A DNA stretch of 44,683 bases from Pelagibacterales bacterium SAG-MED49. Its GTDB lineage: Bacteria > Pseudomonadota > Alphaproteobacteria > Pelagibacterales > Pelagibacteraceae. Position 1 is the stretch's first letter. Each line of letters begins with the position of its first letter. Shown piece after piece: positions 26,367 to 35,767 of this stretch. The position numbers and the translations under genes were made by a program. A model generated the notes under the pieces. It did not search any database, was not told where the DNA came from, and saw only the letters and a program-made list of their open reading frames with translations. Where the stretch lies: NCBI GenBank assembly GCA_014653365.1, contig JACWEQ010000011.1, positions 1 to 44,683 on the forward strand, written 5' to 3'.

Positions 26367-26662
26367 AAAAAGTTATTTTAATACTAATCATTTTTTCATT
26401 AATTTTATCAACTGCAATAATTAAGAATTCAGCTAAAAAAGCTGAAGATAAAATTTTTACAGTAAGAGAAAATTTAAGAATCTTAAACTCAGAATTTGAA
26501 AAGATTAAATTAGAATATGATTATCTAAGTTCTGCAGAAAAATTATTAGAGTATCAACTTTTATATTTTGAAGACGAGTTAGTACAAAAAGATATTAAAA
26601 ATATAAAAATATTTAAAACTACAAATAAAACAATACAAGATTTAAAGATAACAAAAGAATAA
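26363..26662 (+). CDS. ftsL: FtsL-like divisome protein
   Basis: A 99-residue bitopic protein: a short cytoplasmic start, one membrane span at about residues 3-22, then a predicted coiled coil ([30 protein letters not shown]). Sequence conservation of FtsL is low, so the call rests on this topology, the size and the position between rsmH and ftsI. FtsL with FtsB and FtsQ activates the septal synthase FtsWI. Its stop overlaps the ftsI start by 1 nt. Confidence 0.8.
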   Translation: MKKVILILIIFSLILSTAIIKNSAKKAEDKIFTVRENLRILNSEFEKIKLEYDYLSSAEKLLEYQLLYFEDELVQKDIKNIKIFKTTNKTIQDLKITKE

Positions 26663-28347
26663 TGGAAAAATCTAATTCAAAGATTGTTATTGAAGATTAC
26701 AAAGATAGTTTCGTTTATAAAAAAAATGAAACCAATTTAAATATTCAATTTAATAGAGTTGCATTTATCTTCTTTGTATTTTTTATTATTTATCTGATTT
26801 ATAGCATTCATTTAATTCATTTGGGTTCGAGAAAATCTAAAATAAACATAGTTGATAATATTTCTGCAGTTGGAGATAAACTTTACAGAGCAGATATTAT
26901 AGATGATAACGGTAATTATTTAGCCAAAACAGTAAAATCAATAGATGTGGGTATAAAGACATCTGATGTAATTGATAAAAAAAAACTTTTATTAAGTTTA
27001 AATATTATTTTTCCAAATAAAGATTTTAGAAAGATTAAAAAAAAATTTGATACAAAAAAATTTTTTTGGTTAGAAAAGAAAATTTCCGAAGAAAACTATG
27101 AAAAGATAATGAAACTTGGAGATAAGTCTATAATACCTGAAGAAAGAGTTTTGCGAATATATCCTCAAAAAAATCTTTTTAGTCATATTATTGGCCAAAT
27201 AGATGATGATAATGTTGGAATTTCAGGTCTGGAAAAATCATTTGATGATATTTTGAGAAAATCAAAAAAACCACTTAAGCTTACTGTTAATAAAGATATA
27301 CAATTTTTAATACGTCGAGAGTTAATTAAGTATCAAGAAATTTTTAGGAGCAAGGGAAGTGCCGCTATATTAATGAATGTTGATAAAGGTCAAATAATTT
27401 CATTAGTTTCGTTACCAGATTTTGACCCAAATAAGAGACAAAGTATTACAGATGTTAATTATATTAATAGAGTTACCAAGGGAACATATGAGCTAGGTTC
27501 AGTTTTTAAACCTTTTACATTTGCAAGTGCGTTAAGCAATAATTTAATAAAACCTGAAACTCAATTTTTAAATTTACCTAAATCTATCAAATGTGACAAG
27601 CATGAGATTGGCGAATATAGCGATGATATTCCGACTGATTTAACAGCTGAGCAAATCTTAATTATGTCGGGTAATGTTGGATCAGTTAAGATTGCTCAAA
27701 AAGTTGGACCTGAAAATTTAAAATTATTTTTAAAAAAAGTTGGAGTTTTAGATAAGATTGAATTTGATATTGGAGAAGTGGGAAGTCCTCAACCAATTGA
27801 TTGGCACGAAGGGTGTAAATTAGAAACAGTTTCATATGGGCAAGGAATAACAACAACTATTCTGCAATTAGCTAAAGGTTATGCAATTCTGTCAAATGGT
27901 GGTTATGCAATAAATCCAACACTAATAGATAAAAAGTTTAAAAAAAAAAAAAGAATAATTAAAAAGGATGTTTCTGATGAAGTAGTTAAAGTGCTAAGAA
28001 AAATTGTAAATACTGAAGATGGAACAGCTAAACTAGCAAATGTTAAAAATTATCAAATAGCTGGAAAAACTGGAACTGCAAATCAGTCAGCAAATGGAGG
28101 TTATTCAAGAGCTAAAATAAATACATTCGCATCGATTTTCCCGTCGTCGAGCCCAAAATATGTTTTTATTGTAATGCTAGATACACCCAAAACATCAAGT
28201 AGTTATATTTATAATTACAGACATAAAGAAGGAACTCAAACCGGCACTCCATATAATACAGCAGGATGGACATCGGTTGAAGTAGCTGGAAAGATAATAG
28301 ATAAAATTGGGCCTATTTTAGCCACAAAATATATAGAGGTTAATTAA
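26662..28347 (+). CDS. ftsI: Septal peptidoglycan transpeptidase FtsI (PBP3)
   Basis: This class B penicillin-binding protein cross-links septal peptidoglycan. The 561 residues comprise a cytoplasmic tail, one membrane span at about 32-52, a pedestal domain with LYRADIIDDNGNYLAKT, and the transpeptidase domain. Active-site motifs are SVFK near 279 (nucleophile Ser), SGN near 334 and KTGT near 467. It sits in the canonical place between ftsL and the mur genes and works with FtsW encoded downstream. Confidence 0.97.
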   Translation: MEKSNSKIVIEDYKDSFVYKKNETNLNIQFNRVAFIFFVFFIIYLIYSIHLIHLGSRKSKINIVDNISAVGDKLYRADIIDDNGNYLAKTVKSIDVGIKTSDVIDKKKLLLSLNIIFPNKDFRKIKKKFDTKKFFWLEKKISEENYEKIMKLGDKSIIPEERVLRIYPQKNLFSHIIGQIDDDNVGISGLEKSFDDILRKSKKPLKLTVNKDIQFLIRRELIKYQEIFRSKGSAAILMNVDKGQIISLVSLPDFDPNKRQSITDVNYINRVTKGTYELGSVFKPFTFASALSNNLIKPETQFLNLPKSIKCDKHEIGEYSDDIPTDLTAEQILIMSGNVGSVKIAQKVGPENLKLFLKKVGVLDKIEFDIGEVGSPQPIDWHEGCKLETVSYGQGITTTILQLAKGYAILSNGGYAINPTLIDKKFKKKKRIIKKDVSDEVVKVLRKIVNTEDGTAKLANVKNYQIAGKTGTANQSANGGYSRAKINTFASIFPSSSPKYVFIVMLDTPKTSSSYIYNYRHKEGTQTGTPYNTAGWTSVEVAGKIIDKIGPILATKYIEVN

Positions 28348-28349
28348 TT

Positions 28350-31193
28350 ATGTTTCTAGGAGATTATTTTAACAATATAAAAAATAATTATAAAAATTTT
28401 TTTTTTTCAGGTATTTCATTTAATAGCAATCAAGTAAAAAAAAATAATATTTTCTTTGCAATCAAAGGAAATAAAGTAGATGGAAATAATTTTATATTAT
28501 CGGCAATAAAAAATGGTTCAAAAATTATTGTAACTGAAAAAAAAGAAGATGGATTTAAAAATAATATTTTATTTATTAAATCTAGAAATGTAAGAAAATT
28601 ATTAGCTGAAATTTCTTTTAAAATTTATAATGATATTCCAAAAAATATAATTGCTGTTACCGGTACTAATGGAAAGTCGTCAATTGCAGATTTTTACTAT
28701 CAAATATTAGATTTAAATAAAAAAAAAGTTGCTTCAATTGGAACTTTAGGAGTTAAATCCAAAAATCTTAAAATAAATTTATTAAACACAACAATAGATC
28801 CTATAAAATTAAGTAAGATTTTGAGTAATTTAAAAAAACACAATATAGATAATATAATTATGGAAGCATCAAGTCATGGTTTGAAACAAAATAGATTAGA
28901 TGGATTGCTTTTTAATACTGGTATATTTACAAATTTATCACAAGATCATTTAGATTATCATAAAAACCTAAATAATTATTTAAAAGCTAAACTTTATTTA
29001 TTCGAAAAATTAATAAAAAAAAATGGTAATGTGATAGCTGATAAAGAAATACCCCAATTTCAAAAGATAAAAAAAATTACACTAAATAAAAATTTAAATC
29101 TTTATTCATTAAATAGTCAAAAAAATAATTTTCAATATTTATCTCATAGGTTCCAGGGAGAAGCTCAACTATTACAAATTAGCCATAATAATTTAATTTA
29201 TAATATTAAGCTTAATTTGATAGGAAAAGTTCAATTAAAGAATGTACAGATGGCAATTGCCGCTGCAATAAAAAGTGATATTGATATAAAAAAGATCCTT
29301 AAAGTTATTCCTAAGATTAAATCTGTAGAGGGTAGATTTGAAAAAATTGGCAAAATTAAAAATCAATCTAAAGTAATCTTGGATTATGCTCATACACCAG
29401 ATGCTTTAAGAACTTGTCTTTTAAATTTAAAAGAACAATTTCCTGGTCAAAAAATTTCGTTAGTATTTGGATGTGGAGGCAATAGAGATCAGGATAAAAG
29501 AGCAAAAATGGGTAAAATTGCAGATATTTTTGCTAATAAAATATATCTTACTGATGATAATCCAAGAACAGAAAGCCCTAATAAAATAAGAAACGATATA
29601 AAAAAGGGAATAAAAAAACAAACAATATTAGAATTTCCTAATAGGATGAGGGCAATTACAGAAGCAATTAATAATTTAAATACAGGAGAAATTTTAATTG
29701 TAGCGGGAAAAGGACATGAAAATATTCAAGAAATAGGTGTAAAAAAAATTATCTTTTCAGACAAAAAAGTTATTTTAAATGCAATTAAAATAAAGAATTT
29801 ATCTTTATCAAATAATTTAAAATTTAATATTCTTAAAGAGCTATCTGAAGAAAAAAAATTATCTTCCAGGATTACTTTGAAGAAAGCACAAATTAACTCT
29901 AAAGAAATAAAAAAAGGTGATATTTTTTTTGCAATTAAGGGAAAAAAGAATGATGGAAATAAATTTATAAGTGAAGCCTTTATTAAAAAAGCATCCATAG
30001 CAATAGTAAATAAGATTAGTAAAAATAATAATATTAAACATCAAATTAAAGTAAGAGATTCTTTAAAATTTTTAACACAAAGCTCTAAAGTCTATAGAAA
30101 AAATATTAATACAAAAATTATTGCTATCACAGGAAGCTGTGGAAAAACTACCTTAAAAGAATTATTAGGTAATTCATTAAAAAAATTGTCAAAAACTAGC
30201 ACCTCACCAAAATCATACAATAATAAATATGGTGTTCCATTAAGTCTTTTTAATTTAAATCAAAAAGATGATTATGGAGTTCTAGAAATTGGTATGGATA
30301 AAAAAGGTGAGATTGACTATCTTTCAAAAATTGTTCAACCAGACGTAAGTGTAATTACAAATATCAATTATGCTCATGCTAAAAATTTTAAGAATTTAAA
30401 ACAAATTGCACTAGCTAAATCAGAAATAATTCATAATACAAAAGATAACGGTTTTGTTGTTTTAAATGCTGATGATAATTTTTTTACATTTCATAAAAAG
30501 ATTGCTTTAAAAAAAAATTTAAAAATTGTGTCATTTGGTATCAAAAGTAAATATTCAAATATAAAGTTTATGAATATTAAAAAGTTTAAAAAAAGATTTA
30601 AAGTGACTATTAAAATTAATCATTTAAAGACTTATTTTTTAATTACTAATGATTTTGAAAATTATATTTCTAATATTTTAGCAGCTTTAGCTGTAATGAG
30701 CATCTTTTTGGATATTTCTAAAATAAATAAAAATATTTTTAATAATTTTAAAGTACCAAATGGAAGAGGGGATATTTCAAAAATAAAAATTAATAAAAAA
30801 AACTTAAATTTAATAGATGAAAGTTATAATTCAAATCCATTATCTCTTAAGTCTGCAATTCTTAACTATGATAAAATTAAATCAAATAAATTAAAAAAAT
30901 ATTTACTATTGGGCGATATGTTAGAACTTGGGCAGCATAGTAAAAAACTTCATCAATCTATGGTGGCTATAATTAATCGGTCCAACATAGACAAAGTATT
31001 TGTTAAGGGGAGAAATGTTTCTTTTATCTTCAATTCTGTTTTAAATTCTAAAAAAGGAAGAATATTAGACAGTAATTCTCAAATTATTGATTTAATTAAA
31101 AATCATTTTAATAATAATGACTATTTAATGATTAAGGCCTCAAATGCGACAGGATTCAATAAGATAGTGAATAATTTGAAAGGTTTAAAATAA
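28350..31193 (+). CDS. murE-murF: Fused MurE-MurF: UDP-MurNAc-tripeptide synthetase / D-Ala-D-Ala-adding enzyme
   Basis: A single 947-codon frame carries two full Mur ligases. Residues 1 to about 485 are MurE: ATP loop TGTNGKS at 104-110, MEASSHGL, and DDNPRTES near 400, the DNPR motif that selects meso-diaminopimelate. Residues from about 490 are MurF: ATP loop TGSCGKTT near 592, LEIGMDKKGEI, INYAHAKNF and ESYNSNPLSL. Each half is of normal size, so no domain is lost. Two successive cytoplasmic steps of UDP-MurNAc-pentapeptide synthesis are tied together. No internal stop or evident start separates the halves. Confidence 0.95.
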   Translation: MFLGDYFNNIKNNYKNFFFSGISFNSNQVKKNNIFFAIKGNKVDGNNFILSAIKNGSKIIVTEKKEDGFKNNILFIKSRNVRKLLAEISFKIYNDIPKNIIAVTGTNGKSSIADFYYQILDLNKKKVASIGTLGVKSKNLKINLLNTTIDPIKLSKILSNLKKHNIDNIIMEASSHGLKQNRLDGLLFNTGIFTNLSQDHLDYHKNLNNYLKAKLYLFEKLIKKNGNVIADKEIPQFQKIKKITLNKNLNLYSLNSQKNNFQYLSHRFQGEAQLLQISHNNLIYNIKLNLIGKVQLKNVQMAIAAAIKSDIDIKKILKVIPKIKSVEGRFEKIGKIKNQSKVILDYAHTPDALRTCLLNLKEQFPGQKISLVFGCGGNRDQDKRAKMGKIADIFANKIYLTDDNPRTESPNKIRNDIKKGIKKQTILEFPNRMRAITEAINNLNTGEILIVAGKGHENIQEIGVKKIIFSDKKVILNAIKIKNLSLSNNLKFNILKELSEEKKLSSRITLKKAQINSKEIKKGDIFFAIKGKKNDGNKFISEAFIKKASIAIVNKISKNNNIKHQIKVRDSLKFLTQSSKVYRKNINTKIIAITGSCGKTTLKELLGNSLKKLSKTSTSPKSYNNKYGVPLSLFNLNQKDDYGVLEIGMDKKGEIDYLSKIVQPDVSVITNINYAHAKNFKNLKQIALAKSEIIHNTKDNGFVVLNADDNFFTFHKKIALKKNLKIVSFGIKSKYSNIKFMNIKKFKKRFKVTIKINHLKTYFLITNDFENYISNILAALAVMSIFLDISKINKNIFNNFKVPNGRGDISKIKINKKNLNLIDESYNSNPLSLKSAILNYDKIKSNKLKKYLLLGDMLELGQHSKKLHQSMVAIINRSNIDKVFVKGRNVSFIFNSVLNSKKGRILDSNSQIIDLIKNHFNNNDYLMIKASNATGFNKIVNNLKGLK

Positions 31194-32279
31194 ATGCTCT
31201 ATCAATTTTTATTAAATTTTGTTGATACTTTTACCTTTTTAAATGTTTTTAAATATATAACTTTTAGAACAGGATTGTCTTTATTTACGTCATTAATTAT
31301 TGTTTTGATAATTGGTGGCCCTTTTATTAATTTTTTTTCAAATAAAAAAATATTAAATCCTATCCGTAATGATGGGCCAGAAAACCATATAATTAAAAAA
31401 ATTGGAACACCAACAATGGGTGGAGTAATTATTCTATTTGGGCTTTTAGTTTCTGTTTTATTTTGGGGAGATTTATCAAATATTAGTGTTCTTTTTTGTA
31501 TTTACATCGCTATTTCATTCGGTTTGCTTGGTGCGCTTGATGACTACAAGAAGATAAAATATAATAATTCCTCAGGCATTTCATCAAAATTTAAAATTTT
31601 ATCTCAAATTTTTTTAGCTGTTTTGGGAGTTTCATTTTTTGTTTATTTTGTTGATTATCAAGAAATTACTAACTTATATTTTCCTTTTTTTAAAAATTTA
31701 ATAATAAACCTTGGATGGTTTTTTATACCCTTTTCAGTATTTGTAATAATTGGTTCATCGAATGCTGTAAATTTAACAGATGGACTTGATGGATTAGCAA
31801 CAGTACCGGTAATTTTAGTTGCAGGTTGTTTTGCTTTTATAAGTTATGTAACTGGAAATATTGTTTTTTCAGATTATTTACAAATTCCTTATATAGAGGG
31901 TACAGGAGAAGCTTCTATTTTTTGTGGAGCAATAATAGGATCTTGTTTAGGTTTTTTATGGTTTAACGCACCACCAGCAAAAATTTTTATGGGAGATACA
32001 GGTTCACTAGCACTTGGCGGTTCTTTAGGGGCGGTAGGAATAATTACCAAGCATGAGATAGTGTTAGCTATAACAGGTGGCCTGTTTGTCCTTGAAGCTG
32101 TTTCAGTAATGGTTCAAGTAATTTCTTTTAAACTTACAGGAAAGCGAATTTTTAGAATGGCACCAATACATCATCATTTTGAAAAAAAAGGATGGGCCGA
32201 GTCAACTGTTGTAATTAGATTTTGGATCATATCAATTATTCTGGCAATGATAGGTTTAGCTACATTAAAATTAAGATAA
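31194..32279 (+). CDS. mraY: Phospho-MurNAc-pentapeptide translocase MraY
   Basis: MraY makes lipid I by joining phospho-MurNAc-pentapeptide to undecaprenyl phosphate. The 361 residues are largely hydrophobic, fitting about ten membrane spans. Diagnostic loops are GTPTMGGVII, the Mg-binding LGALDDYKK, NLTDGLDGLA, IFMGDTGSLALGG and APIHHHFEKKGW. Its ATG follows the murE-murF stop with no gap, and its stop overlaps murD by 1 nt. Confidence 0.98.
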   Translation: MLYQFLLNFVDTFTFLNVFKYITFRTGLSLFTSLIIVLIIGGPFINFFSNKKILNPIRNDGPENHIIKKIGTPTMGGVIILFGLLVSVLFWGDLSNISVLFCIYIAISFGLLGALDDYKKIKYNNSSGISSKFKILSQIFLAVLGVSFFVYFVDYQEITNLYFPFFKNLIINLGWFFIPFSVFVIIGSSNAVNLTDGLDGLATVPVILVAGCFAFISYVTGNIVFSDYLQIPYIEGTGEASIFCGAIIGSCLGFLWFNAPPAKIFMGDTGSLALGGSLGAVGIITKHEIVLAITGGLFVLEAVSVMVQVISFKLTGKRIFRMAPIHHHFEKKGWAESTVVIRFWIISIILAMIGLATLKLR

Positions 32280-33580
32280 TGATAAAAAATAAAAATATTT
32301 TTTTAGGAAAAAAAATATTGATTTATGGACTTGGTAAAAGTGGAGTCTCATCATATAAATTTTTGAAAAATAAAGCAGATCTATATTTGTTTGATGATAA
32401 TATAAAGAAAAGCATTAAATTAAAATCTAATCTAAGACTTAATACTCTCAAAGAGATATCAAAAATTAATTTTGATAAAATTATTATTAGCCCAGGGATT
32501 GATATTTCAAAATGTAAACTGTCTAAAACTTTAAAGAAGAATTCTTCAAAAATTTATACTGATTTAGATATATTTTATTCATTCTATAAGAATAAAAGTA
32601 TCACCATAACAGGAACAAATGGTAAATCTACAACTGCTCAAATTTTATACAAGGTTTTAGAAGACCAAAAATATGATGTAAGATTAATTGGTAATATTGG
32701 AAATCCGGCACTATCTGAAAAAAAAATTACAAAGCACACCATATTTGTAATTGAAGCCTCATCCTATCAATTAGAGTATAGTCAGATTTTTAGCTCTAAA
32801 TATGCAGCAATTCTTAATATTGCACCCGATCACATAGAGAGACATAAAAATTTAAAAAATTATATTACTGCAAAATTTAAACTATTAGCTTCTCAACCTA
32901 ATAATGCTACAGCATTTGTAAATAAAAATGACCCATTAATTACTAAAAAAATTGATAATAACAATCTTAACCAAAAAATCATCAAAATTAACTCAAAAAA
33001 AAAAAACAAAATATATAATCAGATAAAAAATGAATATTTTTTATCCTCAGGAAATAAAGAAAATTTATCTTTTGTTTTAAAGATTTTAAAAATATTTAAA
33101 TTAAATAATAAAATTTTACTAAAAACTTTAAATAAATTTAAAGGATTAAAATATCGACAACAAATTATTTTCAAAAGTAAAAATTTAACCATAATAAACG
33201 ACTCAAAATCAACAAGTTTTGCTTCCTCAGAAAATTTACTAAAAAATCTAAATTATGTTTATTGGATTTTAGGAGGCATTCCTAAAAAAAGTGATCAATT
33301 TAAATTATCTAAAAGACATTGTAAAAATTTTAAAGCTTATATTTTTAGCAAACATCATAAAGAATTTAAAAAAAAACTTAAAAATAAAATTATTGTTAAA
33401 AACTTAAAAGACCTAAAAGATATATTAAATGAAATATTTTTAGATATAAAAAAAAAAAAATTAGAAAAAAATATCATTTTATTTAGTCCTGCAGGTGCAT
33501 CTTTTGATAATTTTAAAAATTTTGAAGATAGAGGCTTATACTTTAATAAATTGATTAAAAAATTTTTAAATGCAAAGTGA
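32279..33580 (+). CDS. murD: UDP-MurNAc-L-alanine:D-glutamate ligase MurD
   Basis: MurD adds D-glutamate to UDP-MurNAc-L-Ala. I start it at 32279 (1-nt overlap with the mraY stop), giving 433 residues. An upstream in-frame ATG at 32222 would add 19 residues encoded inside mraY that do not look like MurD. Motifs: N-terminal Rossmann-like ILIYGLGKSGVSS, ATP loop ITGTNGKSTTAQIL, VIEASSYQLEY, NIAPDHIERH and a C-terminal LFSPAGASFDNFKNFEDRG. Very Lys/Asn-rich, reflecting base composition. Confidence 0.95.
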   Translation: MIKNKNIFLGKKILIYGLGKSGVSSYKFLKNKADLYLFDDNIKKSIKLKSNLRLNTLKEISKINFDKIIISPGIDISKCKLSKTLKKNSSKIYTDLDIFYSFYKNKSITITGTNGKSTTAQILYKVLEDQKYDVRLIGNIGNPALSEKKITKHTIFVIEASSYQLEYSQIFSSKYAAILNIAPDHIERHKNLKNYITAKFKLLASQPNNATAFVNKNDPLITKKIDNNNLNQKIIKINSKKKNKIYNQIKNEYFLSSGNKENLSFVLKILKIFKLNNKILLKTLNKFKGLKYRQQIIFKSKNLTIINDSKSTSFASSENLLKNLNYVYWILGGIPKKSDQFKLSKRHCKNFKAYIFSKHHKEFKKKLKNKIIVKNLKDLKDILNEIFLDIKKKKLEKNIILFSPAGASFDNFKNFEDRGLYFNKLIKKFLNAK

Positions 33581-34703
33581 TAGTTTTTTATATAAATTTT
33601 ATTATCAAAGGTGGAAAAACATTGATAAGCCAATTTTTTTTCTCATAACATTTTTATTCATAATTGGATTATTTTTTTCATTAGTTTCAACTTCTTTAAT
33701 TGCCTCAGATAAATTAGATACAAACAGTTATTCTTTTTTTTTTAAACATCTAATTTATATATGTATTGGTATATTTATAATTCTTATTTTTTCCTCTATT
33801 AATACTGATCAATTATTTAAATACTCTATTATTCTTTTTTTTATTTCTTTAATTTCTTTATTTTTGGTTCCAATTATTGGTATAGAAGTAAAAGGTTCAA
33901 AAAGATGGATAGATTTATTTTTTTTACCAAGATTTCAACCAATTGAAGTATTAAAACCTTTTTTAATTGTAATGTTGGCAACTATTCTTTGCAACAATAA
34001 AATCTCAAATCTTTATTTAAAATATTTATTATCTATTATTTTGATATCAATAATCTCTTTACTTTTAATTAAGCAACCAGATATTGGTCAAACCCTTTTA
34101 GTTATCTTTTCATGGGCAGTTTTAATTTTTACATCTGGAATTAACATTTTTTTCCTTTTAGGATTTTCTTTATTTGTAATAGTTTTTATTACTTATTTAG
34201 TTATATTTGTTCCCAGATTTGATTATATCTACGATAGAATTTTTTCTTTTTTTAATAGAGATACAGGAACTCATAATTTTCAATCTGATAAAGCAATGGA
34301 GTCAATAATAAGCGGCGGTTTTTTTGGAAAAGGGATTGGTGAAGGCACATTAAAAAACAGAGTTCCAGAGGCACATACAGATTATATTATTTCAGTAATT
34401 TCAGAAGAGTTTGGTGTTGTTGCTATAATATTAATATTGTTATTGTTTTTAATACTTATTTATATGGTTTTTAAAAAAATAAATTATGAAAAAAATGAAA
34501 AAATTAAACTTATTTTAATAGGCTGTGTGAGTTTAATTCTAATGCAAGCAACTATTCATATAGGTGTTAATATTAGATTACTTCCAACTACTGGTATGAC
34601 TTTACCATTTTTAAGTTACGGAGGTTCTTCAATTGTAAGTATATCAATATTATCTGGAATTATTTTAAACTTAACAAAAAGAAAAATAAATCAAAAAACA
34701 TGA
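33570..34703 (+). CDS. ftsW: Septal peptidoglycan glycosyltransferase FtsW (SEDS family)
   Basis: FtsW polymerises lipid II at the septum together with FtsI. The 377 residues have about ten membrane spans. SEDS signatures are RWIDLFFLPRFQPIEVLKPF, KQPDIGQTLLV, the extracellular loop PEAHTDYIISVISEEFG and TTGMTLPFLSYGGSS. The choice of FtsW over RodA follows from the cluster. The start overlaps the murD end by 11 nt and the end overlaps murG by 4 nt. Confidence 0.95.
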   Translation: MQSDSFLYKFYYQRWKNIDKPIFFLITFLFIIGLFFSLVSTSLIASDKLDTNSYSFFFKHLIYICIGIFIILIFSSINTDQLFKYSIILFFISLISLFLVPIIGIEVKGSKRWIDLFFLPRFQPIEVLKPFLIVMLATILCNNKISNLYLKYLLSIILISIISLLLIKQPDIGQTLLVIFSWAVLIFTSGINIFFLLGFSLFVIVFITYLVIFVPRFDYIYDRIFSFFNRDTGTHNFQSDKAMESIISGGFFGKGIGEGTLKNRVPEAHTDYIISVISEEFGVVAIILILLLFLILIYMVFKKINYEKNEKIKLILIGCVSLILMQATIHIGVNIRLLPTTGMTLPFLSYGGSSIVSISILSGIILNLTKRKINQKT

Positions 34704-35767
34704 AAAAAAAAATTTTGATTTCTACAGGAGGATCAGGTGGACACGTAATACCAGCAATAACAATTTATGATCATTTGAAAAATAATTTTGAGGTCATAAT
34801 TTCGACCGACCATAGAGGTCTTAATTATTTAGATGTTGAAAAGCATAAAATTTTTGAGATTGATACACCAAAATTGAATAAATCAATATTGTTACCATAT
34901 AGGATTTTGAAAGTATTTTTTTTAACTTTAAAATCTTTATTTTTTTTTAAAAAACAAAAAATTCAAATTTTAATTTCAACAGGTGGATATATGTCATTAC
35001 CTTTATGTTTTGCCGCAAAGATATTGAGTATTAAAATTTTTTTATTAGAACCAAATATGGTAATTGGAAGAGCAAATAAGTTTTTTCTAAATTTTTGTGA
35101 AAAAATAATATGTTACTCAAATAACATTATTAAGTTTCCAAATAAATATAAAAATAAAATAGCAATTTCAAATCCACTTATAAGAAATGAATATTATAAA
35201 AAAAATTCTAAAGAAAATATTGATAAAGTTTTTACTTTAATGATAGTTGGAGGAAGTCAAGGAGCTAAAATATTTGATGAAATTATACATGAATCAATTG
35301 TAAAAATTTCTCAAACCAACTCAATAAAAATAATTCATCATACTAATAAAAAAAATATAGATTTTTTAAGAAATTTTTATTTAGAAAATAAAATTGAAAA
35401 TATGGTATTCGATTTTGACCAAAATTTAGACCAGCTTTTAAATCAATCAGATCTGTGTATTACAAGAGCAGGAGCATCAAGTTTAGCTGAGATCGCTATT
35501 TTAAATATTCCTTTTATTGCGATTCCTTTACCATCATCGAAGGATAATCATCAATTTGAAAATGCCAAGTATTACAAAGATAAAGATTGTTGTTGGATTA
35601 TAGATCAAATGAGTTTTGATAAAGAAAAATTTGAGTTTTTATTGTTAAATCTATTAAAAAATAAAGATGATTTTTTTAAGAAAAAAAAGAATTTAGAAAA
35701 TTTAAATTATCAAAATACCTGGAATAATGTTAATGAAAATTTATTAAAGATTATAAATGAAAATTAA
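34700..35767 (+). CDS. murG: UDP-GlcNAc: lipid I N-acetylglucosaminyltransferase MurG
   Basis: MurG makes lipid II at the cytoplasmic face of the membrane. The 355-residue GT-B protein has the N-terminal phosphate loop STGGSGGHVIPAI, the central STGGYMSLPLCFAAK, a second glycine loop VGGSQGAKIFDE, and the donor site RAGASSLAEIAILNIPFIAIPLP with DNHQFENA. All are standard. It overlaps ftsW (ATGA) and murC (11 nt), consistent with coupled translation. Confidence 0.97.
   Translation: MKKKILISTGGSGGHVIPAITIYDHLKNNFEVIISTDHRGLNYLDVEKHKIFEIDTPKLNKSILLPYRILKVFFLTLKSLFFFKKQKIQILISTGGYMSLPLCFAAKILSIKIFLLEPNMVIGRANKFFLNFCEKIICYSNNIIKFPNKYKNKIAISNPLIRNEYYKKNSKENIDKVFTLMIVGGSQGAKIFDEIIHESIVKISQTNSIKIIHHTNKKNIDFLRNFYLENKIENMVFDFDQNLDQLLNQSDLCITRAGASSLAEIAILNIPFIAIPLPSSKDNHQFENAKYYKDKDCCWIIDQMSFDKEKFEFLLLNLLKNKDDFFKKKKNLENLNYQNTWNNVNENLLKIINEN

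Noticed and set aside
28395..28410. Possible frameshift at a long A/T homopolymer early in murE
   Set aside because: The frame is continuous with MurE-like sequence on both sides, so no shift needs to be invoked.
32222..32278. Longer N-terminus for murD from an ATG inside mraY
   Set aside because: The extra 19 residues do not resemble MurD, and the ATG overlapping the mraY stop fits the coupling seen in neighbouring genes.
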